This document shows, piece after piece, positions 24,718-34,088 of a stretch of DNA of 64,000 nt. The position numbers and the translations under genes are program-made. This stretch comes from Fibrella rubiginis (GTDB taxonomy: Bacteria; Bacteroidota; Bacteroidia; Cytophagales; Spirosomataceae): positions 45,628 to 109,627 of the forward strand of contig NZ_JAFMYV010000018.1 of assembly GCF_017353185.1 (NCBI RefSeq). The letters are read 5' to 3'. Each line of letters opens with the position of its first letter. The stretch's first letter is position 1. The notes under the pieces are model-generated. The model ran no database searches. It was not told the DNA's origin and saw only the letters and a list, made by a program, of their open reading frames with translations.

Positions 24718-26706
24718 CTATTTCTTCTCGGCCAGCGTCGCGCCCTTTTTCAACACAATCTGTTCGCCATGCTTCAGCAGGATCTTTTCGTAAAATTCCT
24801 TCAGCAGTACGTACTCATTAGCCGGAAAAACGGGCTTACGAATCGAGATTCGACTTACCACCAATAACTGATTGCCTTGCTGCTGCACCTGATAGTTGAA
24901 CCGGCCCCCGTTGTTGGGTAGACTCAGTGCCAACGGCTTAGGCAATTCCTCTACGGTATAGCCGTTAGGCAGGGTATAGGTAGCCATAAATGTTTCATCC
25001 GAAGGAACAGCAAAATCAACAGGAAATTGCCTTTCTGGCTGTTTGAAAGGGTTTTTCGATATGCCTTCAGTTAGCAGGGGTTGAAAATACATCCGATCTC
25101 CTGCCACCTGAGCACCCTCAGGAAGCGTTAGTACATAGTCGATTGTTAGAGGTAATTTGTTGTCAGTAAAATCACTAATGTCAATTTTCTCAATTTGCCA
25201 GGCTGGCTTCATGTGCTTTACCTCTTCCAGCAACTTTTCTCGACCCAACACAGCAACGGATCTTCGGGCTTCAACATCACCGTACCCACCGTAAGCATAA
25301 GACATGGTACCTGTTAATTCGCCCGTGGTGGAAAGTGTCAACAGAGCCGACTCCGTCCGTGTATTGCGTTCAGTGGGCGTCAACGAAACAAACCGGCTTT
25401 TCCCGTCAGGTAATATTAGCCTTCCACTACCATTGAGCGCCCGAAGGGGCAGCATACCCGGTTTGACAAACCGATCTGTAGCGTCGAGCACAAAATCTTT
25501 TCCACCTAGTGTAAGGTGAGCTACTACATAATTAAAATTACGCAGTAGGCCAACGTCTTCATCGACATGCCCGTGATTACGTGTGCTTAGAATCAGCGGA
25601 TTAGCAACCAAACCTAAGTCACGCAGGAGTCCAATAAGCATAAAATTCAGATCAGCTACATCTCCTTTTTTTAGGTCAAGTACTTTCTTTAACTGCATGC
25701 TGTACAGGCTACATCTCTCATTCCAAGTCATCGTAGTACGCACAAATTCATACGCCGCCTTGACCCGTGCGAGCGTGTCATTTGCGGAAACCTCGTTCAT
25801 TATGTTCGATGCTACTCCACGGAAATAAGGTGCTTTTTTATACTGATCTACGAAATAGTCGCTTTTAAGAAGCTTGTTATCTACGTCTTCCCAATTGCCA
25901 AAATATTTTTTACTGCGCACTCCTGAGGCTGTTGCGCTAGCTAGTTCAAACTCAACCCTTGCCATATAATCTCTCGGCGTAGTGATAAACGGCTCATCTC
26001 TGAAAGCGGGTACGTTAGCCATGGCAAAATGTAGCTGCCAAGAACCCTCTGACCGTAGGCTTACCGATGATGGCTTCGCCTCATTGATCGTTAGCGGTAA
26101 ATAGCCAGTTAATATTGCCTGTTGAAAATAATAGTTCGATACGGTAGCTTTAAAATCACTCCATATGACTGGTATTGAATGCTGAAAATTCCAAGAACTT
26201 AGGGTACGTGCCTGAGGAGACACCCATGTATAGCGGTACTCAATAATACATCCTTCTTCTACGCCAGGCAGGGTGAACTTCTGTATATGGTTGTCATCTG
26301 TAACTTCCTCTATCTGTATAGCATCTTTATCCATCTTGTTCCGCACAATCTGTCCATCTTTCAGTAGGTAAGTCATTCCCTCTAAACGTCTGATTTTGCC
26401 TGAATTACCAAGCTCGACTGTCAGCGTAGCCTGCCCATAACCTGACTTTTTGTTGATGCGGATGCGGCTAAAGTAGGTAGAGACCATATTAATGTAAGAT
26501 CCTAGTTCAAACTCTGTTTCGACTGATTCGTATAACACCACAGCCTCAGCGGTGGTGTCGTTGGGCACGGGCTTGAGGGCAAAATCAGCAACCGTAACCT
26601 GACCAAACCGAACCTCGGGTGGTTTAACAGCAGCTTGCGACCAAGAAATAAGCGGCATTAAACTGAGTGCCAATGAGAATAATGCAGGTAATAAATGAGT
26701 CATCAA
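24718..26706 (-). CDS. DUF3857 domain protein, transglutaminase core apparently inactive
   Basis: Exported 662-residue paralogue of the downstream gene, with a signal peptide (LLPALFSLALSLMPLISWSQ) and the DUF3857 domain (ATLTVELGNSGKIRRLEGMT, GCIIEYRYTWVSPQ). At the place where the transglutaminase Cys is expected the sequence reads LKKGDVADLNFMLIGLLRDL, with no Cys, and the later His site reads NFNYVVAHL. It therefore looks like a non-catalytic partner of its neighbour. The part coding for roughly the first 430 residues (25.4-26.7 kb) is more AT-rich than the flanking DNA. No frameshift was seen. Confidence 0.87.
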   Translation of the reverse strand: MMTHLLPALFSLALSLMPLISWSQAAVKPPEVRFGQVTVADFALKPVPNDTTAEAVVLYESVETEFELGSYINMVSTYFSRIRINKKSGYGQATLTVELGNSGKIRRLEGMTYLLKDGQIVRNKMDKDAIQIEEVTDDNHIQKFTLPGVEEGCIIEYRYTWVSPQARTLSSWNFQHSIPVIWSDFKATVSNYYFQQAILTGYLPLTINEAKPSSVSLRSEGSWQLHFAMANVPAFRDEPFITTPRDYMARVEFELASATASGVRSKKYFGNWEDVDNKLLKSDYFVDQYKKAPYFRGVASNIMNEVSANDTLARVKAAYEFVRTTMTWNERCSLYSMQLKKVLDLKKGDVADLNFMLIGLLRDLGLVANPLILSTRNHGHVDEDVGLLRNFNYVVAHLTLGGKDFVLDATDRFVKPGMLPLRALNGSGRLILPDGKSRFVSLTPTERNTRTESALLTLSTTGELTGTMSYAYGGYGDVEARRSVAVLGREKLLEEVKHMKPAWQIEKIDISDFTDNKLPLTIDYVLTLPEGAQVAGDRMYFQPLLTEGISKNPFKQPERQFPVDFAVPSDETFMATYTLPNGYTVEELPKPLALSLPNNGGRFNYQVQQQGNQLLVVSRISIRKPVFPANEYVLLKEFYEKILLKHGEQIVLKKGATLAEKK

Positions 26707-26779
26707 CTTAAGCAGATAAGTATGGCTATAGGGTCGTAAAAATCATTTGTGAAGAAATATATAGCAAATTTTGGCAAAC

Positions 26780-26808
26780 AAAAAACCCGACCAACTGGCC
26801 GGGTTTTT
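26780..26808 (-). terminator. Terminator downstream of ftsH
   Basis: AAAAACCCGACCAACTGGCCGGGTTTTT, a GC stem flanked by A and T runs on both sides. It lies about 28 bp beyond the ftsH stop on the minus strand and could work in either direction. Confidence 0.88.
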
Positions 26809-26835
26809 CCATATGTTACCTGATCCCTTCCGAAT

Positions 26836-28863
26836 CTAGATCGACTCCTGGGGCTGCGTTTCGGCAGGTTTGGCTTCTTTGCCTATCTCCTCTTTTATTT
26901 CTTCGGCAACACCCCGCTTCTTGTTTGCTGCATAGGCCGTGTCGCGCGCGAATGGGCGTTCTCCCAGCAGCCGCACAAGGTCTTTCTGGAACAGGATTTC
27001 TTTTTCGAGCAGTTCCTGCGCAATGATCTCCAGTCCCTCCCGGTGCTCCGACAGCATGTCTTTTGTACGCTGATAAGCAATGTCTACAATCTTGCGTACC
27101 TCATCGTCGATCTGCCGGGCAGTCTCTTCTGAATATGGCTTATTGAAGTTGTAGTCTGACTGCTTTGAATCATAGAACGACACATTGCCAATCTTGTCGT
27201 TCATGCCATACATGGTGACCATGCTATAGGCTAGTTTCGTAATCCGCTCTAAGTCGCTCAGCGCACCCGTCGATACTTTGTCGAAGACAATGTCTTCGGC
27301 GGCACGTCCACCCAGGGCCATGCACATCTCATCCATAAGCTGCTCGGTGCGGTAGAGGTACTGTTCGCGGGGCAGGTACTGAGCGTAGCCCAGCGCCGCC
27401 ACCCCACGCGGCACAATCGACACTTTCACGAGCGGATCGGCATGCTCCAAGTACCATCCGGCCACTGCATGGCCGGCTTCATGATAGGCCACAATCTCTT
27501 TTTCTTCGGGCGAAATGAGTTTGTTTTTCTTTTCCAGGCCACCAATCACGCGGTCCATGGCATCCTGAAAGTCGATCATCTCTACCGACTCTTTGTCATG
27601 GCGAGCCGCAATCAGGGCAGCTTCGTTGCAGACGTTGGCAATTTCGGCACCCGCAAAACCAGGTGTTTGTGCCGCCAGCTCACGGGGGTCAACATCAGGA
27701 GCCAGTTTGATTGGCTTCAGGTGTACTTTAAAGATCGCCTCCCGGCCAATGATATCCGGCTTATCGATGCTGATCTGCCGGTCGAAGCGGCCGGGGCGTT
27801 GCAGAGCCGAGTCAAGTACGTCGGGACGGTTGGTAGCGGCCAGGATAATGATACCTGAGTCGGTAGCAAAACCGTCCATCTCTACCAGCAATGAGTTCAG
27901 CGTGTTCTCGCGCTCGTCGTTGGCACCGGGCATTGATCCACGGCCACGCGTACGACCCACGGCGTCGATTTCGTCGATAAAGATGATACAGGGCGCTTTC
28001 TCTTTGGCTTGTTTGAAAAGGTCACGTACCCGTGCGGCACCGACACCCACAAACATTTCTACAAAATCGGAACCCGACAATGAGAAGAACGGAACGCCCG
28101 CCTCACCTGCTACCGCCTTGGCCAGCAGGGTCTTGCCCGTACCCGGAGGGCCAATTAGCAAAGCCCCCTTCGGAATCTTGGCCCCCAGCTTGGTAAATTT
28201 AGCCGGGTTTTTCAGGTAGTCGACAATCTCTTTGATCTCTTCTTTAGCTTCGTCCAGACCGGCTACGTCGTTGAACGTAATCTTCACCCGGTTTTCGGGA
28301 TCGAACAGGGCAGCGCGTGATTTGCCGATGTTGAATATCTGACCACCCGGCCCACCCGTACCCGACATGCGGCCCAGGATAAAGTACATAGCCAGAATCA
28401 TCACGATTACCACGCCGTAGGTAGCCAAAGAGCTGATCCAGTCGGGGCGGGTTTCGTAGCGGTCATCAATCTGCTGCGCATCGGGCACGTCTTTCTCCAG
28501 CCGTTGCAGGTCACTCTTGAACGACTCGGCAGAGGGCACCTCAAACGAATAGTGGGGGCCACCGCTGTTGCTGCTGTTGAAGAGTTGTTTCTGGCCCGAA
28601 ACAGCCCGATAATCGGGTTTGTTGAGCGCTTCTGGTTTCAGGGTGATCTCGGCAATTTTATCATTGACGATGACCACCGATTTAACGTCGTTGTTTTTCA
28701 CCATCCGCTCAAACTGTTTGGGCGTAGTGGGGCGAACAGACGAGGTTTTACTGAGCAAAGTGATGCCTAATATTGCGGCAATAAGCAGCACCACAATCCA
28801 CCCCTGAAAGTTCGGCTTACGCGGTACTCTGCTGAGCGGATTTTTATTGTTGTTTTCAGACAT
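26836..28863 (-). CDS. ftsH: ATP-dependent zinc metalloprotease FtsH
   Basis: Membrane-anchored AAA protease that degrades misfolded and regulatory proteins. The 675 residues have a first membrane segment (about 21-38), a periplasmic FtsH-extracellular domain, a second segment (about 146-164), AAA Walker A GPPGTGKT (238-245), Walker B IIFIDEIDAVG, the SRH region and the zinc-protease motif HEAGH (461-465). The C terminus is acidic and Gln-rich (AKPAETQPQESI). It follows rsfS on the same strand with a 112-bp gap. The rsfS-ftsH order with divergent birA is familiar in Bacteroidota. Confidence 0.98.
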   Translation of the reverse strand: MSENNNKNPLSRVPRKPNFQGWIVVLLIAAILGITLLSKTSSVRPTTPKQFERMVKNNDVKSVVIVNDKIAEITLKPEALNKPDYRAVSGQKQLFNSSNSGGPHYSFEVPSAESFKSDLQRLEKDVPDAQQIDDRYETRPDWISSLATYGVVIVMILAMYFILGRMSGTGGPGGQIFNIGKSRAALFDPENRVKITFNDVAGLDEAKEEIKEIVDYLKNPAKFTKLGAKIPKGALLIGPPGTGKTLLAKAVAGEAGVPFFSLSGSDFVEMFVGVGAARVRDLFKQAKEKAPCIIFIDEIDAVGRTRGRGSMPGANDERENTLNSLLVEMDGFATDSGIIILAATNRPDVLDSALQRPGRFDRQISIDKPDIIGREAIFKVHLKPIKLAPDVDPRELAAQTPGFAGAEIANVCNEAALIAARHDKESVEMIDFQDAMDRVIGGLEKKNKLISPEEKEIVAYHEAGHAVAGWYLEHADPLVKVSIVPRGVAALGYAQYLPREQYLYRTEQLMDEMCMALGGRAAEDIVFDKVSTGALSDLERITKLAYSMVTMYGMNDKIGNVSFYDSKQSDYNFNKPYSEETARQIDDEVRKIVDIAYQRTKDMLSEHREGLEIIAQELLEKEILFQKDLVRLLGERPFARDTAYAANKKRGVAEEIKEEIGKEAKPAETQPQESI

Positions 28864-28975
28864 TTCGACAGGTTGTACAGAAGTAGGTTTATAAGGGTAA
28901 CACCAGACAGGAAATGAATGTTTCGCCGTCTATAATGGCCCCGGATGGCAAATGACGGGCGGTATGGATGGATAA

Positions 28976-29395
28976 TTAAGCGGTGGTTTCTGACGAAAAA
29001 ACGGACGCATCGTCGGTTATTTCGTGAATCTCGGCATCGCCCCAAAGCTGCTCAAGATCATAGAACGCCCGGCGGTCTTTTTTGAACACGTGAACCACCA
29101 CGTCGACGTAGTCAAGCAGGATCCATTCGCGGTTCATCTTGCCTTCGCGGTTCATAGGAAACGTACGGCTCACTTTCAGAATCTCTTCTTCAACAGACCC
29201 CGAAATGGCATCAATCTGCGTATCGGAACTACCCGAACAGATGATGAAATAATCGGTAATGGCATTTTTTACTTTGCGAAGGTCCATCACAACGATGTCC
29301 TGCGCTTTTTTCTCCTGCATTCCTTTCACTACCAGATCACGGAGCTGTTCGGTAGATAATCCATTTTGTTTGGCTGAAACGGGGTGTTGAATCAT
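28976..29395 (-). CDS. rsfS: Ribosomal silencing factor RsfS
   Basis: Binds ribosomal protein L14 on the 50S subunit and blocks subunit joining in poor growth conditions. From the ATG at 29395 the protein has 139 residues and carries the DUF143 pattern: DIVVMDLRKVKNAITDYFII, CSGSSDTQIDAI, and REWILLDYVDVVVHVFKKD with a Tyr/Leu-rich tail. A longer upstream frame (to 29479) lacks family similarity and was rejected. It is transcribed before ftsH and divergently from birA; the 113 bp between 29396 and 29508 hold both upstream regions. Confidence 0.94.
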   Translation of the reverse strand: MIQHPVSAKQNGLSTEQLRDLVVKGMQEKKAQDIVVMDLRKVKNAITDYFIICSGSSDTQIDAISGSVEEEILKVSRTFPMNREGKMNREWILLDYVDVVVHVFKKDRRAFYDLEQLWGDAEIHEITDDASVFSSETTA

Positions 29396-29508
29396 GCTTT
29401 GCGAGTAAACTTGTGGTAGCGGGCGGGTAGCGGGTGCGTTGCCAGATTGGATTATAAAATACCCAACCGCACCATACACTGACTGCTTTCTATTAAACGT
29501 AACAATCT

Positions 29509-30285
29509 TTGTACAAAATCTATCCCAAAACGCTCTTTGTTGGCCAAAATATCATTTTTCTGCCAACCTGTCAGTCAACCAACGATGAGGCACTACACCT
29601 ATTGGCCGATGGAACGGCTTATGAAGGTGATGTAGTAGCGACCAGTCAGCAAACGCAGGGGCGTGGACAGCGTGGCAATCAGTGGGAGGCGCTACCCGGT
29701 CAAAACCTGACGTTCTCGCTGATTCTCCAACCTACGTTTCTCCAAGCGTCAGAACAGTTTTGGCTCAACATGGCCGTTTCGCTGGCTGTTCATGACTCGC
29801 TCGCTCCCTTTATTTCCACAGGCCTGCGCGTGAAATGGCCCAACGATATCTATGTAAACGACCGGAAGATGGGCGGTATTTTAATTGAAAACGCTCTGCA
29901 GGGCTATCATTTGGCTCATACGGTGGTGGGCATCGGGTTAAACATCAACCAAACGCAGTTTGGCTACCCCAACGCTACCTCCCTCCTGCTCGAAGCCCCC
30001 TACCAGGAAGGCTATCACCTGCCCGCGCTGCTGACAACCCTTTGCGAACAACTTGAAAAACGGTATCTACAACTCCGCAACGGTCACCGCGACACCCTAC
30101 GGGCTTCCTATCTGCAACACCTGTACCGTTACCAGGAAGCGCATCTCTACGAAGCCGACGGCCAACGCTTCTACGGCACGATCATCAGCATCGACCCCAC
30201 CGGCCGTCTGGGTCTTATGGTCGACGGGGGCATACGGTATTTTGCGTTTAAAGAAGTGAGTTTTGTAATGATGACTGATAAGTGA
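29509..30285 (+). CDS. birA: Biotin--[acetyl-CoA-carboxylase] ligase
   Basis: Attaches biotin to the biotin carboxyl carrier protein. The 258-residue protein has the catalytic pattern STNDEALHLL, the biotin loop QTQGRGQRGNQW (GRGRXG-like), LRVKWPNDIYV and KMGGILIE. It lacks the N-terminal helix-turn-helix of bifunctional E. coli BirA, so it is a monofunctional ligase. Translation seems to start with TTG at 29509 (MYKIYPKTLF), which matches the usual N terminus of relatives. Its stop codon lies inside the hairpin at 30283. Confidence 0.95.
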   Translation: MYKIYPKTLFVGQNIIFLPTCQSTNDEALHLLADGTAYEGDVVATSQQTQGRGQRGNQWEALPGQNLTFSLILQPTFLQASEQFWLNMAVSLAVHDSLAPFISTGLRVKWPNDIYVNDRKMGGILIENALQGYHLAHTVVGIGLNINQTQFGYPNATSLLLEAPYQEGYHLPALLTTLCEQLEKRYLQLRNGHRDTLRASYLQHLYRYQEAHLYEADGQRFYGTIISIDPTGRLGLMVDGGIRYFAFKEVSFVMMTDK

Positions 30286-30334
30286 TGAATCTGCTGACGC
30301 CAGCGTACCTGCCCTGGCGCCAACAGATTCATCA
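30283..30334. repeat. Hairpin carrying the stop codons of both convergent genes
   Basis: TGATGAATCTGCTGACGCCAG (30283-30303) pairs with the segment 30314-30334 at 19 of 21 positions. Its first three bases are the TGA of birA and its last three are the TGA of the phosphatase gene on the other strand. It is likely to act as a bidirectional terminator despite poor T-tracts. Confidence 0.85.
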
Positions 30335-31996
30335 TTCTTTTATCGCTTCGCCTACCGGGTTGCCAACGCAGCCGCTGGGTTCGAGGATGCTGAGGAGGGC
30401 GCAGATCGTGGGGGCAATGTCGGCGATGGCGGTGCGGTGAAACGTCTGGCCGGGTTTAACGCCCCATCCGTACAGCAAAAACGGCACGTGGGTATCGTAA
30501 GCATAGGTGGTGCCGTGGGTGGTGCCTTTATTTCGTCCTTCAAACCAGCCCGCCTGAAGCATCACGTAGAAATCACCGCTACGATTGGGCTGGTACACGT
30601 TTCGCAGCATCGTAAGCTGATTGTCGGGTAGCGGCGTTGCCGACAGGTCGTGCAGGTTTATTACGTTGATGACACCGCGCTGAGGCAACACACTAGCCCG
30701 AACAAGCGCATACACCTCCGACATGGGAATCTTTTTCTCGGCCAGCAGGGCCGTGTTCATGTATACCTGCTGGTTGTAGTAGCCGATCATCCACTGTCCG
30801 GGACCATACGCCTTTGTGAGTGCCGCCTTCACCGCCTCGCCTACTTCGCCATAGGATTTTACGGCCGCGGGTATCCGGTACGTCTGCGAAAAGCCGGGTA
30901 TATCGGCGGCACCATGGTCGGCAGACAGAAAAGCCAGCCAGTTGCCTCTGCCCACGCGTTTGTCGAGTTCGGTCAGTAGTTCGGCAATCTGCAGGTCAAG
31001 GCGCAGGTATTCGTCTTCCACTTCCACCGAGTGTGTTCCAAAAGCATGGCCCACGTAGTCGGGCGACGAGAAGCTCACGGCCAGCAGATCGGTGATGGTA
31101 TCTTTGCCTAATTGTTCGCCATCAATAGCGGCCAGGGCGCATTGCAGGGTCAGTTGATCGCCGTAGGGGGTTGCCCGCAGCACTTCGTAGCGCGGTTGCC
31201 CACTTACGGTGATAAACTCGTGCGGATAGGTCGACTTGGTCTCACCGGGCAGATTGGCCTCGAATGGCTGATCATCGGCCGTGCTTTCGGTGTATTTGTC
31301 GGCGGGCAGCAGCAACTCCCACTTCTTTTGCATGAATTCGTCGGGCAGGCGGCGGGCGTTGAACGTCTTCATCCAGGCGGGCAGGTCGTTCCGATAAAAC
31401 GAACTGGTGATCCAGTTGCCATCTTTCGAGTCGAACCAATAGGCCGCATCGGCGGCGTGGCCCGCAGGCAGAATGGAGCCCCGGTCTTTCAGGGCTACGC
31501 CCACCACTTTGGCTCGTCCGTCGGTGGCTAGTTTTAGCTGATCGCCAATGGTGGTAACCAACATGTTGCGCGGCGACATCTGGCCTGCGCCACCGTTATT
31601 GCCCACCGTGCGCACGGTGGTGTCTTCGGTGCAGTAAAGCAGCCGGCCTAACTTCCTGTCGTAGAAATCATTTCCAACAATACCGTTGAGGGCGGGAGCC
31701 GAGCCGGTGTAGATGGCCGCGTGTCCCGGACCGGTGTAGGTGGCGGCGTAATGATAATGGTTATTGCGGGCGTTAAAACCCTGCGTCATAAGCCGCTTGA
31801 AGCCGTTTTCGCTGAATTTATTGTAATACCGATACAGGTAATCGTAACGCATCTGGTCGACAACGATGCCTACTACCAGTTTAGGCCGATCGGGGGGAGA
31901 CGCTATAGAGGGAGCTGGAGAAGCCCGTTTTACCTGGGCGAGTACCGTGAAGGCAGATAACAAAAAGACAAAAAGAGCAGCGGTAAGACGCGTCAT
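30332..31996 (-). CDS. PafA-like alkaline phosphatase family protein
   Basis: Exported metal-dependent phosphatase or phosphodiesterase. The 554 residues start with a signal peptide ending LAQ (about 21). Alkaline-phosphatase-superfamily motifs include the metal site GIVVDQMRYDY, the nucleophile region ATYTGPGHAAIYTG (Thr 86 or 88), VGNDFYD, VSFSSPDYVGHAFGTHS and LSADHGAADIPGF. This closely follows the PafA group described from Elizabethkingia and other Bacteroidota, which releases phosphate from monoesters. It converges with birA and is divergent from the crtW-like gene. Confidence 0.9.
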   Translation of the reverse strand: MTRLTAALFVFLLSAFTVLAQVKRASPAPSIASPPDRPKLVVGIVVDQMRYDYLYRYYNKFSENGFKRLMTQGFNARNNHYHYAATYTGPGHAAIYTGSAPALNGIVGNDFYDRKLGRLLYCTEDTTVRTVGNNGGAGQMSPRNMLVTTIGDQLKLATDGRAKVVGVALKDRGSILPAGHAADAAYWFDSKDGNWITSSFYRNDLPAWMKTFNARRLPDEFMQKKWELLLPADKYTESTADDQPFEANLPGETKSTYPHEFITVSGQPRYEVLRATPYGDQLTLQCALAAIDGEQLGKDTITDLLAVSFSSPDYVGHAFGTHSVEVEDEYLRLDLQIAELLTELDKRVGRGNWLAFLSADHGAADIPGFSQTYRIPAAVKSYGEVGEAVKAALTKAYGPGQWMIGYYNQQVYMNTALLAEKKIPMSEVYALVRASVLPQRGVINVINLHDLSATPLPDNQLTMLRNVYQPNRSGDFYVMLQAGWFEGRNKGTTHGTTYAYDTHVPFLLYGWGVKPGQTFHRTAIADIAPTICALLSILEPSGCVGNPVGEAIKE

Positions 31997-32029
31997 AGGT
32001 TGTGTAACAGGCTAATGATATTGACGCGG

Positions 32030-32037
32030 CAAAGGTA
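32030..32037 (-). promoter_or_regulatory. Candidate -7 promoter element for the phosphatase gene
   Basis: On the minus strand this reads TACCTTTG, an exact match to the Bacteroidota TAnnTTTG -7 consensus, 33 bp before the start codon. No good TTG-type -33 element was found at the normal distance, so this is suggestive only. Confidence 0.45.
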
Positions 32038-32135
32038 GCGAACATTTTGGGGGCAGGGGCCGTTGAAACAGATAGCAACCATTAAGTCGTGGTGATGTCA
32101 TCAGCCAGTTAGCATCATGGCCACCGACCTTTTTC

Positions 32136-32879
32136 ATGCCAAAATCCAGTTCGTTTAACCCAGCCCAAATTGGAAACCGGGGTATTTGGTTCGCCGTCGT
32201 GATCCTGACAACGTGGCTGCTTCTGTTGTCGTTTCTGCTCACCTACCACAGTCCCGGCACAACCGCATCTGGTATAGGGCTGAGTTGGAAAGACCCGTTT
32301 GTGTATGTGTTTGTGCTGTTGCAGATGCACCTCTACACGGGTGTATTTATCACCGCCCACGATGCCATCCACGGCGTGGTAGCGCCCAATAACAAGCGGT
32401 TAAATGATGCTATCGGTACGCTGGCAACAACTTTTTTTGCGTTCAACAGCTACAAAAAACTGTCGGCAGGGCACCACCGGCACCACCAGCACGCCGCCAC
32501 TGAGCATGACCCTGACTACCACCGGGGCAACCCCAACATTGTTTTGTGGTTCATCGATTTTGCCCGGAGCTACGTATCCATTTGGCAGATTGTGGCTATG
32601 GCCGTAACCTACAATGTGCTGAAACTATGGCTGCCGATGGAAAACCTGATCGTTTTTTGGATGGTCCCGGCGTTTCTGAGCACGTTTCAGTTGTTTTATT
32701 TCGGTACGTACCTGCCCCACCGGGGTGAACACGAAAACCCGCCGCATAACGCTCGCAGCCAGGCGCTTAATCATACGTGGGCCTTCATCTCCTGCTATTT
32801 TTTCGGCTACCACGAAGAGCACCACACCCAGCCATACCTCCCCTGGTGGAAGTTGGCAGAAGCGAGAGAAGGGAAATAA
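32136..32879 (+). CDS. crtW: Beta-carotene ketolase CrtW-type membrane di-iron enzyme
   Basis: Adds 4-keto groups to carotenoid rings. The 247-residue membrane protein belongs to the fatty-acid-desaturase superfamily with His boxes HDAIHG, HHRHHQH and GYHEEHH. CrtW-specific stretches are also present: TEHDPDYHRG, FYFGTYLPHRGEHE, HNARS and YLPWWKL. Four or so hydrophobic segments fit the family. No other carotenoid gene is adjacent; the convergent polyprenyl synthase is the only isoprenoid neighbour. A plain desaturase is the alternative, but the LPHR and HNARS matches favour a ketolase. Confidence 0.87.
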   Translation: MPKSSSFNPAQIGNRGIWFAVVILTTWLLLLSFLLTYHSPGTTASGIGLSWKDPFVYVFVLLQMHLYTGVFITAHDAIHGVVAPNNKRLNDAIGTLATTFFAFNSYKKLSAGHHRHHQHAATEHDPDYHRGNPNIVLWFIDFARSYVSIWQIVAMAVTYNVLKLWLPMENLIVFWMVPAFLSTFQLFYFGTYLPHRGEHENPPHNARSQALNHTWAFISCYFFGYHEEHHTQPYLPWWKLAEAREGK

Positions 32880-32970
32880 GGATTAATGTACAATGTACAA
32901 TGGGCTGACGCGAGAGATTACTTGCGTCAGCCCGTTGTACATTGTACATTATGCATTGTACATTAATCCT
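32879..32970. repeat. Shell A palindrome between convergent genes
   Basis: Left arm 32879-32911 (AGGATTAATGTACAATGTAC at its start, inner GGGCTGACGC) pairs with 32924-32970. The right arm has a 14-nt extra ATGCATTGTACATT-like repeat unit. It shares the GGCTGACGC middle with the element at 6861. It probably also ends transcription of crtW and the polyprenyl synthase gene. Confidence 0.9.
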
Positions 32971-32973
32971 CCT

Positions 32974-33945
32974 TTACTTCTCCCGCGCAATGGTATAATC
33001 CACCAGTCCTTCGAGGGAGGTGCGGTAGGTAGACTCGGGGAGGGTATGGAGAAGAGCCTGGGCCTGCCGAACGTAGTCTTCCATAGCCCGCGTGGCGTAT
33101 TCAATGCCGCCCGACGACTTCACGAACTCGATTACTTCGCCCACCCGTTTTGGTTCCTCACTGTGGTTTTTGATGGTGTTAATCACCCGCCTCTTTTCGC
33201 CTGAAGGGGCTTTGTTCAGGGCATAGATGAGTGGCAGGGTCATCTTTTTTTCTTTGATGTCGATACCCAGCGGTTTGCCTACTTCGGCAGTACCGTAGTC
33301 GAAGAGGTCATCCTTGATCTGGAACGCGATACCCACCTTTTCGCCGAACAGCCGGGCCGTCTCAATCATCTGGGCGGGGGCGTTGGCCGAGCGGGCACCC
33401 ATGGCGCAGCAGGCCGAAATAAGCGAAGCCGTTTTCTGCCGGATGATGTCGTAGTAGATCGTCTCGGAGATATCGAGCCGGCGGGCCTTCTCAATCTGGA
33501 GCAACTCCCCTTCCGACAGGTCACGCACGGCCTTGTTGCCAATGCTCAGCAGGTCGTAATCGCCGTTTTCGAGCGACAATGACAAGCCCCTTGCCAGCAG
33601 ATAATCGCCGACGAGCACCGCAATTTTGTTTTTCCAGAGCGCGTTTACCGAGAAGAAACCCCGGCGGTAGTTCGAGTCGTCCACTACGTCGTCGTGCACG
33701 AGCGAGGCGGTATGGAGCAACTCAATCAGGGCCGCGCCGCGGTATGTCGACTCGTTGATGGTACCACAAACGCCCGCCGTAAGAAAAACAAACATGGGCC
33801 GAAGTTGCTTGCCTTTTCGCCGCACGATGTAGGTCATGATCTGGTCGAGCAGCATGACGTCGCTTTTCATAGAATCCCGAAATTTCTGCTCAAACAGTTT
33901 CATTTCAGCAGCAATCGGGGCCTGTATGTCAGCGATGGTCGGCAT
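32974..33945 (-). CDS. Polyprenyl synthetase family protein (long-chain trans-prenyl diphosphate synthase)
   Basis: Condenses isopentenyl diphosphate units to build a long prenyl chain, probably for menaquinone. The ATG at 33945 (MPTIADIQAPIAAEMKLFEQ) gives 323 residues; the in-frame extension upstream to 34086 does not look like protein of this family. The first Asp-rich motif HDDVVDD and the second IKDDLFDY are present, along with GKQLRPMFVFL. The residues before the first DDxxD motif are not bulky aromatics, which fits a long-chain (C30-C40) product. It is divergent from the patatin gene. Confidence 0.93.
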   Translation of the reverse strand: MPTIADIQAPIAAEMKLFEQKFRDSMKSDVMLLDQIMTYIVRRKGKQLRPMFVFLTAGVCGTINESTYRGAALIELLHTASLVHDDVVDDSNYRRGFFSVNALWKNKIAVLVGDYLLARGLSLSLENGDYDLLSIGNKAVRDLSEGELLQIEKARRLDISETIYYDIIRQKTASLISACCAMGARSANAPAQMIETARLFGEKVGIAFQIKDDLFDYGTAEVGKPLGIDIKEKKMTLPLIYALNKAPSGEKRRVINTIKNHSEEPKRVGEVIEFVKSSGGIEYATRAMEDYVRQAQALLHTLPESTYRTSLEGLVDYTIAREK

Positions 33946-34014
33946 TAAGCGTATACTGTAGGGGCGACCCGCGTGGTCGCCCGCGATACGCCATTGATGA
34001 ACTTGTGGTTGGGG

Positions 34015-34022
34015 CAAAAGTA
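34015..34022 (-). promoter_or_regulatory. Candidate -7 promoter element for the polyprenyl synthase gene
   Basis: Minus-strand TACTTTTG, an exact TAnnTTTG match, 70 bp before the ATG at 33945. The -33 region is not convincing. Confidence 0.42.
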
Positions 34023-34088
34023 GCCACGAAACCGCAGTGGCGACGTAAAATCTTGCGTGGCTATCGAAAATTGCCAATCTTGTCACCC

